Assembly (NCBI RefSeq): GCF_014656415.1
Contig: NZ_BNCJ01000001.1
Location: forward strand, 421,395-485,394
DNA: 64,000 nucleotides
Direction of reading: 5' to 3'
Source of the DNA: Seohaeicola zhoushanensis
GTDB lineage: Bacteria; Pseudomonadota; Alphaproteobacteria; Rhodobacterales; Rhodobacteraceae
The notes beneath the pieces were generated by a model. That model did not search any database. It worked only from the letters and a program-made list of their open reading frames with translations, and had not been told where the DNA came from. The position numbers were made by a program, and so were the translations under genes. Positions 36,714-45,798 of the stretch are shown here, one piece after another (within the stretch, counting starts at the first letter, position 1; each line of letters starts with the position of its first letter).

Positions 36714-37997
36714 ATGCAGACAACCTTCACGCCCGAGCAGCTGCGCGACCCAGGCACCGCGCGCGCCAACGAGATCCTGCGGGCCTGCGTGCATTGCGGG
36801 TTCTGCACCGCGACCTGCCCGACCTACCAGGTGCTGGGCGACGAGCTCGACAGCCCGCGGGGGCGGATCTACCTCATCAAGGACATGCTCGAGAACGAGC
36901 GGGTGCCGGATGCGAAGACGGTCAAGCATGTCGACCGCTGCCTGTCGTGCCTGGCCTGCATGACGACCTGCCCCTCGGGGGTGCATTACATGCACCTTGT
37001 CGACCATGCCCGCGCCTATATCGAAGAGCGCTACAAGCGGCCCTTCATGGACCGCGCGCTGCGCTGGCTGCTGGCGCGGATCCTGCCCTATCCGGGGCGC
37101 TTTCGGTTGGCCCTGCTGGGGGCCAAGATCGGGCGGCCGTTCCGGGCGCTGATGCCCGACCCGCGCCTGCGCGCGATGCTGGACATGGCGCCGAAGCACA
37201 TCCCGCCGGTCAGCCGCAACGACGATCCGCAGAGCTTCGCCGCGAAGGGCGAGCGGCGGATGCGGGTGGCGCTGATGACCGGCTGTGCGCAGAAGGCGCT
37301 CAACACCGACATCAATGATGCCACCATCCGCCTGCTGACCCGGCTGGGTGCCGAGGTTGTGGTGGCGCGGGGCGCCGGCTGCTGCGGGGCGCTGACCCAT
37401 CACATGGGCCGCGAGGGCGAGAGCCATGCGGCGGCGGCGCGCAACATCCGGTCCTGGGTGGCCGAGATGGATGGCAAGGGGCTGGACGCCATCGTCATCA
37501 ACACCTCGGGCTGCGGCACTACCGTGAAGGACTATGGCCACATGTTCCGCAACGATCCGCTGGCGGCGGATGCGGCGCGGGTCTCGGCCATCGCCCGCGA
37601 CGTGAGCGAGGTGCTGGTCAAGCTCGGCCTGCCCGAGGGGGCCGACCGGGGGCTGACGGTGGCCTATCACGCGGCCTGTTCGCTGCAGCACGGGCAAAAG
37701 ATCAAGACCCACCCCAAGGACCTGCTCAAGCGCGCGGGCTTCAAGGTGGTGGAGCCGGCCGACAGCCATCTGTGCTGTGGATCGGCGGGCACCTACAACC
37801 TGATGCAGCCCGAAATCTCGGCCCAGCTGAAGGCGCGCAAGGTGCGGACGCTGGAGGCGAAGGCGCCGGATGTGATCGCCGCGGGGAATATCGGTTGCAT
37901 GATGCAGATCGGCTCGGGCACCGGGGTGCCGGTGGTGCATACGGTGGAGCTGCTCGACTGGGCCTGTGGCGGGCCGAAGCCGAGGGCGCTGGGCTGA
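36714..37997 (+). CDS. glcF: Glycolate oxidase iron-sulfur subunit GlcF
   Basis: A 427-residue protein with two [4Fe-4S] motifs (CVHCGFCTATCP and CLSCLACMTTCPSG) and two CCG domains (GAGCCGALTHH and SHLCCGSAGTYN) found in GlcF and heterodisulfide reductase subunits. Passes electrons from GlcD/GlcE to the quinone pool. Confidence 0.97.
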   Translation: MQTTFTPEQLRDPGTARANEILRACVHCGFCTATCPTYQVLGDELDSPRGRIYLIKDMLENERVPDAKTVKHVDRCLSCLACMTTCPSGVHYMHLVDHARAYIEERYKRPFMDRALRWLLARILPYPGRFRLALLGAKIGRPFRALMPDPRLRAMLDMAPKHIPPVSRNDDPQSFAAKGERRMRVALMTGCAQKALNTDINDATIRLLTRLGAEVVVARGAGCCGALTHHMGREGESHAAAARNIRSWVAEMDGKGLDAIVINTSGCGTTVKDYGHMFRNDPLAADAARVSAIARDVSEVLVKLGLPEGADRGLTVAYHAACSLQHGQKIKTHPKDLLKRAGFKVVEPADSHLCCGSAGTYNLMQPEISAQLKARKVRTLEAKAPDVIAAGNIGCMMQIGSGTGVPVVHTVELLDWACGGPKPRALG

Positions 37998-38083
37998 GGC
38001 GCGGGGCAATTCCCCCAAGTCGCCGCATTTTCGCCCCAAGGCGCGTATATGCCCTGCGGATGGAACAGCTTCGGAGACACATC

Positions 38084-38893
38084 GTGCGGCTATGGGTCGG
38101 ACTTCTGCTGGCGATGCTGCTGCCGGTTGCGGCGGGCGCGGATTCGCGGCTCGAACGGCTGGATACCACCGAGGACGGACGCGCCTGGGAGGCGGTTGGA
38201 CGGCTCGATATCAACGGGACCGGCTTCTGCACCGGCGCGCTGATTGCGCCGAACCTGGTGCTGACCGCCGCGCATTGCATGTTCGACAAGCGCACCAAGG
38301 CGCGGATCGACCCCGAGAGCATCGAGTTCCTTGCCGGGTGGCGCAACGGGCGGGCCTCGGCCTATCGCCAGGTGCGCCGGGCGGTGGTGCATCCGGGTTA
38401 TGTCTTCGACGGCGAGGTCTCGCCCGAGCGGGTGCGCAACGATGTTGCCCTGCTGGAGCTGCAGCACCCGATCCGCAACACCACGATACAGCCCTTCAAG
38501 ACCGCGACCCGGCCCAGCAAAGGCGACCGGATCGGGATCGTCTCATACGCCCACGACCGGGCCGACGCGCCGGCGCTGCAGGAGGTCTGCAGCGTGATGG
38601 CGCGGCAGCAGGGGGTTCTGGTGATGTCCTGCAACGTCGATTTCGGTTCCTCCGGGGCGCCGATCTTCACCTTCGAGAACGGCGAGCCGCGGATCGTATC
38701 GGTGGTTTCCGCCAAGGCCGAGGTCAAGGGCGAGCGGGTGTCGCTGGGCACCGAACTGGAGGAACCGCTGGCGCTGCTGATGGCTGATCTCTCGGCCGGG
38801 GCGGGTTTTATCAGCGCGCCGCCGCCGCGCACCGCGCGGGTGATGGTCGGCGACACCCGCCGCGCCACCGGCGCGAAGTTCGTGAAGCCATGA
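38084..38893 (+). CDS. Trypsin-like serine protease
   Basis: A 269-residue secreted protease. GTG 38084 is preferred because GGAGA lies 6 bases upstream; ATG 38060 is the alternative. The signal peptide ends near AAGA. The chymotrypsin-fold triad is His64 (LTAAHC), Asp120 (RNDVALLEL) and Ser190 in GSSGAP, where most relatives have GDSGGP. No PDZ domain. Coupled by an ATGA overlap to the next secreted protein. Confidence 0.85.
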   Translation: MRLWVGLLLAMLLPVAAGADSRLERLDTTEDGRAWEAVGRLDINGTGFCTGALIAPNLVLTAAHCMFDKRTKARIDPESIEFLAGWRNGRASAYRQVRRAVVHPGYVFDGEVSPERVRNDVALLELQHPIRNTTIQPFKTATRPSKGDRIGIVSYAHDRADAPALQEVCSVMARQQGVLVMSCNVDFGSSGAPIFTFENGEPRIVSVVSAKAEVKGERVSLGTELEEPLALLMADLSAGAGFISAPPPRTARVMVGDTRRATGAKFVKP

Positions 38894-39312
38894 GCGCGCG
38901 GCTGGTCCTGATCGCGGCGCTGGCCGCGCTGATCGCCCAGCCGGCAGCGGCGGATGGCAGCAACCTCGACCGGCTGCGCGGCAATATCGCGGCGCGCAAC
39001 GCCAAGGCCCAACCGCTGCTGACGCATACCGGGCAGATGACCCGCCCGGCGATGGCCAAAGGCAAGCTCGGCCGCACCGGCTGTGCCAATGGGCCGACGC
39101 CGTCGGGGCTGGGCTGCGCGACGATCGCCTTCGCCCCGAGCCGCGCCGAGTTCACCTCGGGCCAGCGGAGCGGCCTTTTCTCGGTGCTGCAGGCGGTTCC
39201 GGTCGGGCCGCATGGACGGGTCGGGCTGGGCATGGACCTGCCCCGCCTGATGGCGCGCTATCAGCCGCGCCCGAAACTCTTTGAAAAAGAACCGCTTCAG
39301 CAAGGCCGCTGA
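38890..39312 (+). CDS. Small secreted protein coupled to protease
   Basis: A 140-residue protein with signal peptide (MSARLVLIAALAALIAQPAAA). The mature part has two cysteines (GRTGCANGPTPSGLGCAT) and a basic C-terminus. No known domain. Its ATG overlaps the protease stop, so it may be a substrate, inhibitor or partner. Confidence 0.6.
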   Translation: MSARLVLIAALAALIAQPAAADGSNLDRLRGNIAARNAKAQPLLTHTGQMTRPAMAKGKLGRTGCANGPTPSGLGCATIAFAPSRAEFTSGQRSGLFSVLQAVPVGPHGRVGLGMDLPRLMARYQPRPKLFEKEPLQQGR

Positions 39313-39327
39313 GGCCGCGCTGCGGGT

Positions 39328-39358
39328 CTTGAAACCGCGAAAATCCCTTCCCATCTGA
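39328..39358 (+). promoter_or_regulatory. Sigma-32 (RpoH)-type promoter for Hsp20
   Basis: CTTGAAA at 39328-39334 and CCATCTGA at 39351-39358 are separated by 16 bases, a good match to the heat-shock sigma consensus (CTTGAAA ... CCCATNT). It lies 98-128 bp before the hsp20 start, leaving a leader of about 90 bases. Confidence 0.75.
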
Positions 39359-39362
39359 GAGG

Positions 39363-39456
39363 AACCGGGGTGCCTGTTGAGGGCCCCGGCATCGCAACAC
39401 CGCCCGTCCGTTACCGGAGGGCAAGACAGATATCGCTCTAGGAAGAGGATGACTCC
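39363..39456 (+). promoter_or_regulatory. Structured hsp20 leader, possible RNA thermometer
   Basis: About 90 untranslated bases able to form GC-rich stems (GGGCCCC near 39382; TCCG/CGGA near 39410) with a final weak TCT/AGA pairing around the GGAAGAGGA ribosome-binding site. Alphaproteobacterial small heat-shock genes often carry ROSE thermometers here; no exact ROSE motif is seen, so this is a hypothesis. Confidence 0.35.
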
Positions 39457-39924
39457 ATGCGTACGTTCGACTTTGCTCCGCTGCACCGTGCCACCGTCGG
39501 TTTCGACCAGTTCGCCGACCTGATGGACCGGATCCTGACCACCGAGGTCAGCCAGCCGACCTACCCGCCCTACAACATCGAGAAGACCGCGCCGGATGCC
39601 TATCGCATCACCATCGCCGTGGCCGGTTTCTCGGAAGCCGACCTGATGGTCGAGGTGAAGGAAAAGGCCCTCGTCGTCTCTGCCCGCAAGGCCGAGGACG
39701 AGACCCCGCGCACCTACCTGCACCGCGGCATCGCCACCCGCGCCTTCGAGCGCCGCTTCCACCTGGCCGATCACGTGAAGGTCACCGGTGCCACCCATGC
39801 CGACGGGATGCTGCACATCGACCTCGAGCGCGAAGTCCCCGAGGCGCTGAAGCCGCGCCGCATCGAGATCGCCAGCCAGAAGGCGCTCGAGAAGGACGTG
39901 GTCGAGGCGAAGGCCGTCAACTGA
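39457..39924 (+). CDS. Small heat-shock protein Hsp20
   Basis: A 155-residue alpha-crystallin family chaperone, IbpA-like (MRTFDFAPLHRATVGFDQFADLMD start). The crystallin domain spans about 38-130 (YRITIAVAGFSEADLMVEVKEK to HIDLEREVPEALKP). It binds unfolding proteins under heat stress. A sigma-32-type promoter lies upstream and a terminator follows. Confidence 0.95.
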   Translation: MRTFDFAPLHRATVGFDQFADLMDRILTTEVSQPTYPPYNIEKTAPDAYRITIAVAGFSEADLMVEVKEKALVVSARKAEDETPRTYLHRGIATRAFERRFHLADHVKVTGATHADGMLHIDLEREVPEALKPRRIEIASQKALEKDVVEAKAVN

Positions 39925-39951
39925 TCGTTTTTCCCCGGTAAGTGGTTACAG

Positions 39952-39981
39952 GCCCGGATGCGCGAGCGTCCGGGCTTTTTG
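39952..39981 (+). terminator. Rho-independent terminator after hsp20
   Basis: A 7-bp stem GCCCGGA/TCCGGGC with a 10-base loop followed by five T, 28 bases after the hsp20 stop. Confidence 0.88.
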
Positions 39982-40000
39982 CTTGTGGCGGCCTCGTCTG

Positions 40001-40060
40001 GGGGGCTTTGCCCCCGTCTCCCTGCGGTCGACTCCCCCGAGTATTTGGAAAGAAGAGAAA
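40001..40060 (+). repeat. Dispersed hairpin element (family 1), copy B
   Basis: Hairpin GGGGGC-TTT-GCCCCC at 40001-40015, a degenerate second stem region with CCTGCGG, then the tail CCCCCGAGTATTTGGAAAGA and a purine run. Same order and spacing as copy A. It sits between two converging terminators (hsp20 and pntB), outside any gene. Confidence 0.8.
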
Positions 40061-40079
40061 CCAGGGGCGCGGCGCAACG

Positions 40080-40107
40080 AAAAAGGGCGGCGCATGTCGC
40101 GCCGCCC
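40080..40107 (-). terminator. Rho-independent terminator after pntB
   Basis: A 9-bp perfect stem GGGCGGCGC with a 5-base loop; on the minus strand it is followed by five T. It lies 25 bases after the pntB stop. Confidence 0.9.
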
Positions 40108-40131
40108 TCTCGGGGTTCGGGATGGTCCCGA

Positions 40132-41565
40132 TCAGTCGATCATCGGGATCAGCTTGTCGAGGCTGGCCTTGGCGTCGCCGTAGAACATGCGCGTGTTCTC
40201 CTTGTAGAACAGCGGGTTCTCGATGCCCGAGTAGCCGGTGCCCTGGCCGCGCTTGGACACGAAGACCTGCTTGGCCTTCCAGCACTCCAGCACCGGCATC
40301 CCGGCGATGGGCGAATTCGGGTCTTCCTGGGCTGCCGGGTTCACGATGTCGTTCGAGCCGATGACGATGGCGACATCCGTGCTCGGGAAGTCCTCGTTGA
40401 TCTCGTCCATTTCCAGCACGATGTCGTAGGGCACCTTGGCCTCGGCCAGCAGCACGTTCATGTGCCCCGGCAGACGCCCGGCCACCGGGTGGATGGCGAA
40501 GCGCACGTTCTTGCCCTTGGCGCGCAGCTTGCGGACCAGTTCGGCCACGCCCTGCTGGGCCTGTGCCACCGCCATGCCGTAGCCGGGGATGATGATGACC
40601 GAATCGGCATCGTTCAGCGCCGCGGCCACGCCGTCGGCCTCGATGGCGACCTGTTCACCCTCGACCTCCATCGCCGGACCGGCGGTGCCGCCGAACCCGC
40701 CGAGGATCACCGAGACGAAGCTGCGGTTCATTGCCTTGCACATGATGTAGGAGAGGATCGCACCGGACGAGCCGACCAGCGCGCCGACCACGATCAGCAG
40801 GTCGTTGCCGAGGCTGAAGCCGATGGCCGCCGCGGCCCAGCCCGAGTAGCTGTTCAGCATCGACACCACCACGGGCATGTCGGCGCCGCCGATGCCCATG
40901 ATCAGGTGATAGCCGATAAACAGCGCGCAGAGCGTCATCAGCGCGAGCGGCAGGAACCCGGCCGAGCTGGTGTACCAGAACAGGCAGAGCACCGAGACAA
41001 TCGCCGCCGCCGCGTTCAGCAGGTGGCCGCCCGGCAGCTTGGTCGCCGCCGACGACACCTTGCCCGCCAGTTTGCCATAGGCAATGACCGACCCGGTGAA
41101 GGTGATGGCGCCGATGAAGATGCCAAGGAACAGCTCGACCGAGAGGATGTTCAGCTCGATCGGGGTCTTGTGCGCCACCAGCTGGGCAAACTCGCCGGTG
41201 ACGGCCTCGCCGGTCGCATGCGCCTTCTGCACCGCTTTCATGGTGAAATGCGCGTTGAAGCCGACGAAGACCGCCGCAAGGCCGACCAGCGAGTGCATCG
41301 CGGCGACCAGCTGCGGCATCTCGGTCATCTCGACCTTCTTGGCGACATACCAGCCGATGGCGCCGCCTGCCGCGATCAGCACGAGCGACAGCAGCCACAG
41401 GCCCGAGCCGGGGCCGATCAGCGTGGCGCAAACCGCCAGCGCCATGCCGGCGATGCCATACCAGACCGCGCGTTTCGCGCTTTCCTGCCCCGAGAGGCCG
41501 CCCAGCGAGAGGATGAAGAGAACAGCCGCAACCACATAGGCTGCCGTGGTGAATCCGTAATCCAT
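40132..41565 (-). CDS. pntB: NAD(P) transhydrogenase subunit beta
   Basis: A 477-residue membrane subunit of the proton-translocating transhydrogenase, which makes NADPH from NADH using the proton gradient. About nine helices are followed by the NADP(H)-binding domain III with [14 protein letters not shown] and [15 protein letters not shown]. Follows pntA with a 15-base gap. Confidence 0.97.
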   Translation of the reverse strand: MDYGFTTAAYVVAAVLFILSLGGLSGQESAKRAVWYGIAGMALAVCATLIGPGSGLWLLSLVLIAAGGAIGWYVAKKVEMTEMPQLVAAMHSLVGLAAVFVGFNAHFTMKAVQKAHATGEAVTGEFAQLVAHKTPIELNILSVELFLGIFIGAITFTGSVIAYGKLAGKVSSAATKLPGGHLLNAAAAIVSVLCLFWYTSSAGFLPLALMTLCALFIGYHLIMGIGGADMPVVVSMLNSYSGWAAAAIGFSLGNDLLIVVGALVGSSGAILSYIMCKAMNRSFVSVILGGFGGTAGPAMEVEGEQVAIEADGVAAALNDADSVIIIPGYGMAVAQAQQGVAELVRKLRAKGKNVRFAIHPVAGRLPGHMNVLLAEAKVPYDIVLEMDEINEDFPSTDVAIVIGSNDIVNPAAQEDPNSPIAGMPVLECWKAKQVFVSKRGQGTGYSGIENPLFYKENTRMFYGDAKASLDKLIPMID

Positions 41566-41580
41566 TGACCCGACCCCCGC

Positions 41581-43155
41581 TTACGATTTCTGGAACATGG
41601 CGAGCATGCGCCGGGTGACAAGGAAACCGCCGAAGATGTTGATCCCGGTCATGAAGACCGAGAGGGCGGCCAGCAGGATGACGATGAAGCTGCCCGACCC
41701 GATCTGCATCAGCGCCCCGAGGATGATGATCGACGAGATCGCGTTGGTCACGGCCATCAGCGGCGTGTGCAGCGAATGCGAGACGTTCCAGATCACCTGG
41801 AAGCCCACGAAGACCGACAGCACGAAGACGATGAAGTGCTGCATGAAGCTGGCCGGGGCCACGAGACCCACGCCCAGCAGCAGCGCCGCACCGACCACCA
41901 GCAGGATGACCTGCTGCTTGGTCTGCGCCCTGAAGGCCGCCGCTTCGGCCGCCTTCCGTTCCTCGGGCGTCAGCTCCTTGGCCTTTTCCTTCGGCTTCTG
42001 CGTCGCGATCGCCTTTACCTTCGGCGGCGGCGGCGGGAAGGTCACGTCCTTGGCATGGGTGATCGTCGCCCCGCGGATCACGTCATCTTCCATGTTGTGG
42101 TTGATGACGCCGTCCTTGGCCGGGGTCAGGTCGGTCAGCATGTGCCGGATGTTGGTGGCATAGAGCGTCGAGGCCTGGGCCGCCATGCGGCTCGGGAAGT
42201 CGGTATAGCCGACGATGGTGACGCCGTTGTCGGTGACGATCTTCTCGTCCGGCTTGGTCAGCTCGCAGTTGCCGCCACGCTCGGCAGCAAGGTCGACGAT
42301 GACCGAGCCGGGCTTCATCATCTCGACCATGTCCTTGGTCCAGAGCACCGGCGCGGGCCGGTTCGGGATCAGCGCGGTGGAGATGACGATATCGACCTGC
42401 GGCGCCAGCTCGCGGAACTTCTTGAGCTGCGCTTCGCGGAATTCCGGCGAAGAGGGCGCGGCATAGCCGCCGGTGGCGGCGCCGTCCTGCTGGGTCTCGG
42501 AGAAGTCGAGGTAGACGAACTCGGCGCCCATCGACTCGATCTGCTCGGCCACTTCGGGCCGCACGTCGAAGGCCAGGGTGATGGCGCCCAGCGAGGCCGA
42601 GGTGCCGATCGCGGCAAGACCGGCGACGCCGGCGCCGATCACCAGCACGCGGGCCGGGGGCACCTTGCCGGCGGCGGTCACCTGCCCGGTGAAGAAGCGG
42701 CCAAAGTTGTTGCCGGCCTCGATCACCGCGCGGTAGCCGGCGATATTGGCCATCGACGAGAGCGCGTCCATCTTCTGGGCGCGGGAGATACGCGGCACCA
42801 TGTCCATCGCGATGACGCTGGCGCCGGTGTCGGCGGCTTGCTTCATCAGCGCTTCGTTGGCGCTGGGGTAGAAGAAGGAGATCAGCGTCTGACCGTCCTT
42901 CAGCATGGCCACTTCGGCCTCGGTCGGCGGGCGCACCTTGGCCACCACCTCGGCAGCGGCCCAGAGCTCGGCAGCGGTTTTCACCACCTCCACGCCCGCG
43001 GCCTCGTAGGCGGCATCCGAGAAGCCCGCCTTCAGCCCGGCCCCGGACTGGATCACGCAGGTATGGCCCAGCTTCTGCAGGGCGGTTGCGCTGTCCGGCG
43101 TCATGGCGACGCGATTCTCGCCGTCAAATACTTCGGTCGGAGTGCCTATTCTCAC
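41581..43155 (-). CDS. pntA: NAD(P) transhydrogenase subunit alpha
   Basis: A 524-residue subunit from GTG 43155, chosen because AAGGGGA lies 7 bases upstream. It joins in one chain the NAD(H)-binding domain I ([41 protein letters not shown]) and, after a lysine/glutamate-rich linker at about 380-420, the four-helix membrane part. In several other alphaproteobacteria these are two genes, so the fused form is worth noting. Confidence 0.96.
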   Translation of the reverse strand: MRIGTPTEVFDGENRVAMTPDSATALQKLGHTCVIQSGAGLKAGFSDAAYEAAGVEVVKTAAELWAAAEVVAKVRPPTEAEVAMLKDGQTLISFFYPSANEALMKQAADTGASVIAMDMVPRISRAQKMDALSSMANIAGYRAVIEAGNNFGRFFTGQVTAAGKVPPARVLVIGAGVAGLAAIGTSASLGAITLAFDVRPEVAEQIESMGAEFVYLDFSETQQDGAATGGYAAPSSPEFREAQLKKFRELAPQVDIVISTALIPNRPAPVLWTKDMVEMMKPGSVIVDLAAERGGNCELTKPDEKIVTDNGVTIVGYTDFPSRMAAQASTLYATNIRHMLTDLTPAKDGVINHNMEDDVIRGATITHAKDVTFPPPPPKVKAIATQKPKEKAKELTPEERKAAEAAAFRAQTKQQVILLVVGAALLLGVGLVAPASFMQHFIVFVLSVFVGFQVIWNVSHSLHTPLMAVTNAISSIIILGALMQIGSGSFIVILLAALSVFMTGINIFGGFLVTRRMLAMFQKS

Positions 43156-43285
43156 CGATTGGTCCCCTTTTCCCTCAATCATCCGTCACGGGCATGCCCA
43201 TGCGGCAGGTCGTGATTCCACTAACGTGCAGCCCTGCGATGCGCAAGCACAGGGGAGGCAGACGTGCGGTAATTTTTGAAAAGAT

Positions 43286-43759
43286 TCACACCCAGCGGCG
43301 TACTTTTCGTTCGTAGCGCGCAAAGTCGGCATGGAAGGTCCGGCGCAGGCGGTTCTCCTCGGGGATGATGAAGCGGCGCTCGATCACCCAGACGAAGAGC
43401 ACCACCAGCACCAGCGAGGCCACCGCGTCCAGCCGCAGCACCAGTCCGGCCAGCACCAGCGCATCGCCCAGGTAGATCGGGTTGCGGGTGCGGCTGAAGA
43501 TGCCGGACTGGATCAGACGCGACGGCGTGCGATGCGGCACCACAGTGGTGCGCTGCTTGCGGAACTCGGAAAAGGCGAGCAGCATCAAAAGGATACCGCC
43601 GCCTATCAGGACGCCCGCCAGTAGGTCGGTCACCGGGTTCGCCAGGCTCAGCCCCAACGGCCACCAGCGCCCCTGCGCCCAGGCCAGCAGGGCGAAGCCA
43701 AGCAGCCAGACCGGCGGAATGTCGATCCACTTCCAGAACGGCAGGCGCTGCTCGCTCAT
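43286..43759 (-). CDS. Isoprenylcysteine methyltransferase-like membrane protein
   Basis: A 157-residue protein with three to four helices and the ICMT/phospholipid methyltransferase signature RTRNPIYLGDALVLAG plus late EENRL. Bacterial members (e.g. MddA) methylate small or lipid substrates with SAM. Overlaps the upstream gene by ATGA, so it is coupled to the metallo-beta-lactamase-fold protein. Confidence 0.82.
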   Translation of the reverse strand: MSEQRLPFWKWIDIPPVWLLGFALLAWAQGRWWPLGLSLANPVTDLLAGVLIGGGILLMLLAFSEFRKQRTTVVPHRTPSRLIQSGIFSRTRNPIYLGDALVLAGLVLRLDAVASLVLVVLFVWVIERRFIIPEENRLRRTFHADFARYERKVRRWV

Positions 43760-44700
43760 TCCCACTCCATCTCCTCGAAGACCCGGCCGGCATTCTTGGT
43801 CGCCAGCTCCTCGAAGGTGTCGAGATGCGACCAGGCCGACTGGTCGACATAATAGGCCCCCGCCAGATCGCCGCCACTGTCTATATGTTCGGCAATCTTT
43901 TCCCGCAGGTCGACCAGGTAGTCATGCGTATAGCGGCGCACCTGGGCCAGGTTGGTGGGGTGGCCATGTCCGGGGATCACGTAGACCGGCGCCAGCGGCT
44001 CCAGCCTGGTCTCCCATGTCTCGATCCAGCACTTGGTGCAGGTGCCCTCGAAGATCGGCAGCATACGCTCGTGAAAGGCGATGTCGCCGGTGATCATCAG
44101 GCCCCAGTCCGGCAGCCAGACCTGCGCGTCGCCGGGGTCATGCGCCGGGCCCAGGTGCAGAACCTGGATATGCACGCCGCCCAGCGTGAGGTCATGGCTC
44201 TCCTCGAAGGTCCGGTTGGCATGTTCGACGCGGGTGCCCTCGGCCCTGTCGCGGTTATAGGCCTGCATCCCCTGCAGGATGAAATCGCCGTTCTTTCGGG
44301 TCTCCTCGACCGCGTCGACATGGGCCAGGATATCGACTCCCAAATCCCGCCAGTAGCTGTTGCCCAGCATCGCATGGCCCTGGCCGTTCTCGTTGATGAC
44401 CAGCACCACCGGCTGATCGGTGACGGCGCGGATCTCGGCGTGCAGTGCCGCGGCCAGCCGGGCGGAGGCGCCGCCGTTCACCACCACCACCCCCTCGCCG
44501 GTGACGATGAAGGAGAGGTTGTTGTTGTGCCCGGCATTCTCGTAGCTCGGCGGCGCGGTGGCCCCGATGGCGGTGAAGACATGCGGAATGAACTCCACCG
44601 GCTTGGAGTAGAGTTCGGACTGCGGATACTGGTCCGGTATGTCCTCGCTGGCCGTGGCGGCGGTGGCGGCCAGGATCAGCAATGCGGCAAGGCGTTTCAT
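43756..44700 (-). CDS. Metallo-beta-lactamase-fold protein with degenerate metal motif
   Basis: A 314-residue exported protein from ATG 44700 with a short signal peptide. The fold is recognisable (SFIVTGEGVVVVNGG, LGPAHDPGDAQVWLPDWGLMITGDIAFH, VIPGHGHP), like SoxH-type hydrolases. However, the first metal motif, normally HxHxDH, reads NENGQGH at residues 103-109, so only the last His remains. The second-site residues (His in PAHD, Asp in TGD, His in PGHGH) are kept. It may be a one-metal enzyme or have changed function. Confidence 0.8.
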   Translation of the reverse strand: MKRLAALLILAATAATASEDIPDQYPQSELYSKPVEFIPHVFTAIGATAPPSYENAGHNNNLSFIVTGEGVVVVNGGASARLAAALHAEIRAVTDQPVVLVINENGQGHAMLGNSYWRDLGVDILAHVDAVEETRKNGDFILQGMQAYNRDRAEGTRVEHANRTFEESHDLTLGGVHIQVLHLGPAHDPGDAQVWLPDWGLMITGDIAFHERMLPIFEGTCTKCWIETWETRLEPLAPVYVIPGHGHPTNLAQVRRYTHDYLVDLREKIAEHIDSGGDLAGAYYVDQSAWSHLDTFEELATKNAGRVFEEMEWE

Positions 44701-44725
44701 CGGGTTCCTCCCTTGGTCGCGCACA

Positions 44726-44743
44726 CATTCGTATGAGTGAATG
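44726..44743. promoter_or_regulatory. Imperfect palindrome in divergent promoter region
   Basis: CATTC and GAATG are separated by 8 bases, between the metallo-beta-lactamase-fold gene (left) and the short-chain dehydrogenase gene (right). The size suits a TetR-type operator. No regulator gene is next to it. Confidence 0.4.
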
Positions 44744-44834
44744 CGTTTGTAAAGCGACGTGACGGCGCATTCCCGAGGGGCTTGCCAGCCCGGCCCATGC
44801 GGATAGGCTTTCCGCGACAACAGGGGAGAGCATC

Positions 44835-45587
44835 ATGACACTTCAGGGCAAACACGCCTTCATCACCGGCGGCGGCACCGGCATCGGCCTGGCCATCGCC
44901 CGCGCCTTCGCGGCGCAGGGGGCAATCGTCACCATCACCGGGCGGCGGCAGGAGGTGCTCGACGAGGTCGCGGGCAAGGGAATCACCGGCATGGCGATGG
45001 ACGTGCGCAACGAGGCCGAGGTGATCGACACCGTCGCGGCAGCGGTGAAGGCGCGCGGGCCGGTGCAGATCTGCGTCGCCAATGCCGGCATTGCCGAGGG
45101 CCGCGCGCTGCACAAGATGACGCTCGACTTCTGGCGCAACATGATGGCGACCAACCTCGACGGCGCCTTCCTCACCATCCGCGAATGCCTCGCCTCGATG
45201 CGGCAGACCGACTGGGGCCGTGTGATCACGGTTTCCTCCGCCGCCGGCCTGCGCGGCCTCGCGGGCGCGCCCTGCTACACCGCCTCCAAGCACGGGCTGA
45301 TCGGGCTGACCCGCGCGCTCTCCGAGGACTACCTGGGCCAGCCCTTCACCTTCAACGCGATCTGCCCCGGCTACGTCGATACGCCTATCGTCACTCGCAA
45401 CACCGCCTCCATCGCCGAACGCGCCGGCATCAGCGAAGAGGCCGCCCGCGCAATCATGGTCAAGACCAACCGCCACAAGCGGCTGATCGAACCCGAAGAA
45501 ATCGCCGCCGCCGCCCTCTGGCTGGTCGGCCCCGGCAGCCAGAGCGTCAACGGCCAGACCATCGAGATCGCGGGCGGCCAGATGTAG
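44835..45587 (+). CDS. Short-chain dehydrogenase/reductase
   Basis: A 250-residue classical SDR. The cofactor loop ITGGGTGIGLAIA, NAG motif VANAGIAEG, catalytic Ser in TVSSAAG and YTASKHG (Tyr-x3-Lys) are all present. The remaining sequence resembles 3-hydroxyacyl or 3-hydroxybutyrate dehydrogenases. Stop is followed by hairpin repeat copy 3. Confidence 0.92.
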   Translation: MTLQGKHAFITGGGTGIGLAIARAFAAQGAIVTITGRRQEVLDEVAGKGITGMAMDVRNEAEVIDTVAAAVKARGPVQICVANAGIAEGRALHKMTLDFWRNMMATNLDGAFLTIRECLASMRQTDWGRVITVSSAAGLRGLAGAPCYTASKHGLIGLTRALSEDYLGQPFTFNAICPGYVDTPIVTRNTASIAERAGISEEAARAIMVKTNRHKRLIEPEEIAAAALWLVGPGSQSVNGQTIEIAGGQM

Positions 45588-45593
45588 ACCGGC

Positions 45594-45615
45594 GGCGGGG
45601 TGAACCCCGCCCTAC
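45594..45615 (+). repeat. GTAGGGCGGG hairpin repeat, copy 3
   Basis: Stem GGCGGGG/CCCCGCC with loop TGAA, then CTAC; begins 7 bases after the SDR stop. Exact reverse complement of copy 1 over 22 bases. Confidence 0.75.
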
Positions 45616-45653
45616 GCCTCTGCCCGACGGCGCACCGGCGACAGGCCTGGGAC

Positions 45654-45761
45654 AGGAGTATTTTTGAAGAAGAGAAGCAGCAGGCGCGCGCCCCTGGCTT
45701 CTCTTCTTTCCAAATACCTCCGGGGGGGCCGCCCGGAACGGGCGGCGGGGGCAGCGCCCCC
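45654..45761. repeat. Dispersed hairpin element (family 1), inverted pair C
   Basis: A forward tail (GGAGTATTTTTGAAGAAGAG, from 45654) faces a full reversed element: tail at 45695-45722, hairpin CCGCCC/GGGCGG at 45729-45745 and hairpin GGGGGC/GCCCCC at 45747-45761. Between the tails lies GCGCGCGCCC. The two tails are near-complementary and would form a long stem. Lies in the gap between converging SDR and sulfatase genes. Confidence 0.78.
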
Positions 45762-45798
45762 TCGCTCGCCGCCGGCCAGGGGGCGTTGACCTCGGGCC

